From contig JANQSR010000015.1 in the NCBI GenBank assembly GCA_028279205.1, positions 1-8,385 of the forward strand: a stretch of DNA of 8,385 bases, in the 5' to 3' direction. Both the position numbers and the translations under genes were made by a program. Shown piece by piece: positions 7,324 through 8,385 of this stretch (positions are counted from its first letter, which is position 1; every line of letters starts with the position of its first letter). This stretch comes from Simkania sp. GTDB lineage: Bacteria; Chlamydiota; Chlamydiia; Chlamydiales; Simkaniaceae. A model generated the notes under the pieces. That model had not been told where the DNA came from. It ran no database searches and was given only the letters and a program-made list of their open reading frames with translations.

Positions 7324-7341
7324 CATCCCCTAAAGGGGATG
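7324..7341 (-). repeat. Right-end-like hairpin C (dnaB-proximal)
   Basis: CATCCCC TAAA GGGGATG on the plus strand, a perfect 7-bp stem with a 4-base loop. It is flanked by GCTTCTAA (7343-7350), which also abuts hairpin A at 7651-7658. A strong RNA hairpin on either strand. Confidence 0.8.
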
Positions 7342-7603
7342 AGCTTCTAAGCCAACATCTGAAGACGACCTGCCACTCATGCGGCTCCCACGAATGGGGT
7401 GGACAATCCCTAGATGATTACTTAGACAACTTTGGCCTGTGCTCAGGCTACTACTACTTCTTCCATTTGGAATAGGTAGATACGTTTAGGTTCAAGCAAC
7501 ATTGGGGGAACGATTCCATTCGTTTGAGCACGCGATGCCAGCCTGTTTTGAACAACTTTACCCTGCAATCAACTTTATGGCAAGCCCTCATCCTCTCATC
7601 TCA

Positions 7604-7619
7604 ATCTCCTAAAGGAGAT
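7604..7619 (-). repeat. Right-end-like hairpin B
   Basis: ATCTCC TAAA GGAGAT, a perfect 6-bp stem with the same TAAA loop as hairpin C. Compared with C, one C-G pair is replaced by T-A on both arms, a compensatory change that suggests the structure itself was maintained. It is followed by AGAATTC. Confidence 0.75.
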
Positions 7620-7628
7620 AAGAATTCC

Positions 7629-7651
7629 CCTTTTGCCATTAAAGCGAAAGG
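7629..7651 (-). repeat. Right-end-like hairpin A (imperfect)
   Basis: CCTTTTGC (7629-7636) pairs with GCGAAAGG (7644-7651) through eight pairs, one a T-G wobble, around a CATTAAA loop. GCTTCTAA (7651-7658) follows, the same octamer that flanks hairpin C. On the minus strand this reads TTAGAAGCC, stem, CTTTA loop, as expected of an IS605-type right end with a decayed stem. Confidence 0.6.
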
Positions 7652-7695
7652 CTTCTAATATTTAACCACGGTAAGGGTACAACTTGTAAGACATT

Positions 7696-7860
7696 TTATC
7701 TTTGTACGCGTTCACGGTGGGGGGTGTAACTAAAATATTTTGCCGTGTATGCTGCGGGTCTTATGAAACACGAAGAAATCATAGATTGGAAAGAACGGTT
7801 TTTACAGACAAACTGTTGCTTAATCAAATCTTCCAGATAAACCAGTTCAAACTGGTGCAT
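7696..7860 (-). pseudogene. Possible truncated DDE-transposase N-terminus (54 codons)
   Basis: An ATG at 7860 is preceded by AAGGAG with ideal 6-base spacing (7867-7872), so the translation start looks genuine. The product begins MHQFELVYLEDLI and is only 54 residues. FELVYLEDLI followed by a basic segment recalls the N-terminus of IS1182/IS5-superfamily transposases (typically LEDLVPxDHLLRKID...DFSFI). The adjoining frame contains IYDFFVFHKTR, which could be the continuation after a frameshift. Everything downstream is missing, and the frame runs into the IS605-like hairpins. A free-standing small protein cannot be excluded. The family resemblance is from memory and weak. Confidence 0.35.
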
Positions 7861-7965
7861 TGGACTCTCCTTGTTCAAGGAGTAATTTTAAGAGACGCTT
7901 CAAAATTATGCCAGTTCACAACAGTCCAATAAGCGGTAACATAGAAGAGAGATTGACGTTACCGC
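7841..7965. repeat. Cluster of nested inverted repeats
   Basis: Five perfect or near-perfect inverted repeats lie in 125 bases. They are ACCAGTT/AACTGGT (7841-7856), ATTGGACT/AGTCCAAT (7859-7866 with 7923-7930), CTCCTTG/CAAGGAG (7867-7882), TAATTTTAAG/CTTCAAAATTA with one bulge (7883-7908), and GCGGTAAC/GTTACCGC (7933-7940 with 7958-7965). The second repeat encloses the third and fourth, which abut, giving a three-way-junction fold of 72 bases. The direct repeat CCAGTTCA (7842-7849 and 7911-7918) allows an alternative pairing with AACTGG (7850-7855). It could be an unannotated structured RNA, the untranslated leader of the minus-strand transposase-like frame, or the end of a mobile element. 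Confidence 0.5.
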
Positions 7966-8107
7966 GTCTCCTTTATACCCGTTTATAAAACTTCTTGCGA
8001 TAAATATTTCAAAGTGGTAAGTTGCTATCAAATACACCGTAACTTTTGAATTTTAGATTAATGAAAAAACTTGTAAATTACAGGAAAAATCACTGCAAGG
8101 GGAGCAA

Positions 8108-8112
8108 AGGAG
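8108..8112 (+). promoter_or_regulatory. Ribosome-binding site of IS3 orfA
   Basis: AGGAG, followed by 7 bases and the ATG at 8120. It supports this start for the IS3 orfA. Confidence 0.8.
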
Positions 8113-8119
8113 CCTAGCT

Positions 8120-8385
8120 ATGAAGCAAAAAAAATGGGATAAAAAAATTAAAACCAAAGTCGTGCTCGACGGTCTTAAAGGCAAATCAATTGCCACGATC
8201 TGTAATGAGTATCAAATCAGTCAATCCTTGTATTACCAATGGCGTGATCAATTTCTATCCAATGTTGATCAAGTATTTGATATCCCAAAAAAAGGGAAAA
8301 AAGAGGCTATGCTTGAATATGAAAATCGGCAGCTAAAGGCCATGATTGGGGACTTAACTGTTGAGTTAAAAAAAAACGAAGAGGA
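8120..8385 (+). CDS. IS3-family transposase OrfA (3' end outside window)
   Basis: 88 codons are visible and the frame is still open at the right edge. The protein begins MKQKKWDKKIKTKVVLDGLK. Residues about 6-48 form the helix-turn-helix of IS3-family OrfA, including GKSIATICNEYQIS (21-34) and SLYYQWRDQFL (36-46), which binds the element's terminal repeats. Residues about 58-88 are Lys/Glu-rich with leucine-type spacing, like the OrfA coiled-coil dimerisation segment. Near the end, A-AAA-AAC (8371-8377) lies in the phase needed for -1 slippage, which would make the OrfAB fusion transposase together with a downstream orfB not seen here. Start choice is supported by AGGAG 7 bases upstream. The protein has no stop codons or frameshifts in the visible part, so this IS may be recent and intact. 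Confidence 0.9.
   Translation, partial: MKQKKWDKKIKTKVVLDGLKGKSIATICNEYQISQSLYYQWRDQFLSNVDQVFDIPKKGKKEAMLEYENRQLKAMIGDLTVELKKNEE
8371..8377 (+). promoter_or_regulatory. Candidate -1 frameshift heptamer A-AAA-AAC
   Basis: The run of nine A's (8368-8376) followed by C places the X-XXY-YYZ heptamer in frame with OrfA codons AAA (8372) and AAC (8375). IS3-family elements use such sites to fuse OrfA to OrfB. The stimulatory downstream structure would be outside the window. Confidence 0.5.

Larger units (their letters stand above)
7313..7660 (-). mobile_element. Remnant of IS200/IS605-type (TnpB-associated) element with tandem right-end hairpins
   Basis: Read on the minus strand, 7350 to 7312 gives TTAGAAGCTC, a hairpin ATCCCC-TTTA-GGGGAT, then GGGGAGTGTCAC. 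This matches the usual layout of IS200/IS605 right ends (GAAGCCC, stem, CTTTA loop, stem, GAG...TGTCA), the part that also ends a TnpB omegaRNA. The frame running into it ends GLEAHPL followed by a stop inside the hairpin (stop at 7331-7333), as the C-termini of many TnpB proteins do. That frame has a stop about 50 codons upstream, so only a tail-like relic is left and no TnpB zinc ribbon or DED motifs are visible. Two further hairpins of the same style lie at 7604-7619 and 7629-7651. A short minus-strand frame ending at the stop just beyond (MSYKLYPYRG, about 7662-7696) faintly resembles a TnpB N-terminus, which would make this an internally deleted element. The left end is not identified. 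Confidence 0.5.
7292..8119. other. 828-base stretch without an intact gene: mobile-element remnants and inverted repeats
   Basis: Between dnaB and the IS3-type orfA I find no convincing intact gene. From left to right it holds an IS605-like right-end hairpin, a degenerate stretch with stops in all minus-strand frames, two more right-end-like hairpins, a broken transposase-like frame, a cluster of inverted repeats, and about 100 bases of A/T-rich DNA (7966-8071) in which I see nothing further. The A/T content rises toward the right compared with dnaB. Confidence 0.7.
8072..8385 (+). mobile_element. IS3-family insertion sequence, left part (runs off window)
   Basis: The orfA of an IS3-family element begins at 8120. 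The left terminal repeat is proposed to start at TGTAAATTACAGG (8072), since IS3-family ends usually begin with TG and lie some tens of bases before orfA. This boundary is a guess, because the right end and any target duplication are outside the window. Confidence 0.6.

Noticed and set aside
7859..7930. A 72-base fold closed by an 8-bp stem, considered as a tRNA
   Set aside because: The two internal hairpins directly abut, one has a 2-base loop, and there is no T-arm or anticodon loop of the right size. It does not fit a cloverleaf.
7702..7932. A 76-codon plus-strand reading frame
   Set aside because: It lacks a convincing ribosome-binding site, has no recognisable motif and lies across the palindrome cluster. 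It appears to be the complement of the better-initiated minus-strand frame.
7841..7965. Considered as an integron attC site because of paired inverted repeats
   Set aside because: No R'/R'' core sites (GTTRRRY / RYYYAAC) in the proper arrangement, no integrase gene and no cassette array.
7292..8119. CRISPR array
   Set aside because: The repeated hairpins are not equally spaced, differ in sequence and number only three. No direct repeat-spacer periodicity exists and no cas gene is present.

Overview
The window looks like part of the chromosome of an environmental chlamydia (Parachlamydia, Waddlia or Simkania type). This is inferred from gene content. An IspD-like cytidylyltransferase domain sits beside a COG1768-type metallophosphoesterase, which recalls, from memory, the ispD/yaeI neighbourhood of Chlamydia. 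There are also degenerate type II secretion pseudopilins, an OPT transporter and a chromosomal dnaB. No single motif fixes the phylum, so this assignment is moderate.

Layout. Bases 1-928 (+) hold the end of a fusion protein: the tail of an IspD/Bcs1-type cytidylyltransferase followed by a short-chain dehydrogenase. A metallophosphoesterase (966-1721, -) converges on it. Bases 1895-5852 (+) form a same-strand block: a pseudopilin-like gene, a 625-residue OPT transporter, a second pseudopilin-like gene and a protein with an N-terminal membrane anchor. The last two overlap by 4 bases (ATGA), and the transporter is 21 bases from the second pseudopilin, so these three are probably co-transcribed. 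dnaB (5861-7291, -) converges on the block with an 8-base gap and a hairpin at the junction.

Bases 7292-8119 carry no intact gene and look like a graveyard of mobile elements. On the minus strand there are three hairpins resembling IS200/IS605 (TnpB/omegaRNA-type) right ends. The one nearest dnaB finishes about 20-25 bases from its start codon. Beyond them is a 54-codon reading frame with a strong ribosome-binding site that may be the broken N-terminus of a DDE transposase. A dense cluster of inverted repeats follows (7841-7965). At the right edge an IS3-family orfA begins (8120) and runs off the window. It contains an A-AAA-AAC slippery heptamer in the correct phase for -1 frameshifting.

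Functionally, the left half combines nucleotide-sugar/polyol or isoprenoid-precursor metabolism with a phosphoesterase. The centre combines peptide or metal-chelate uptake with minor components of a type II secretion pseudopilus. The right half is replication plus mobile DNA. I see no clearly new multi-gene system. The most interesting material is the noncoding hairpin landscape upstream of dnaB and the pair of pseudopilins lacking the usual glycine at the peptidase site.
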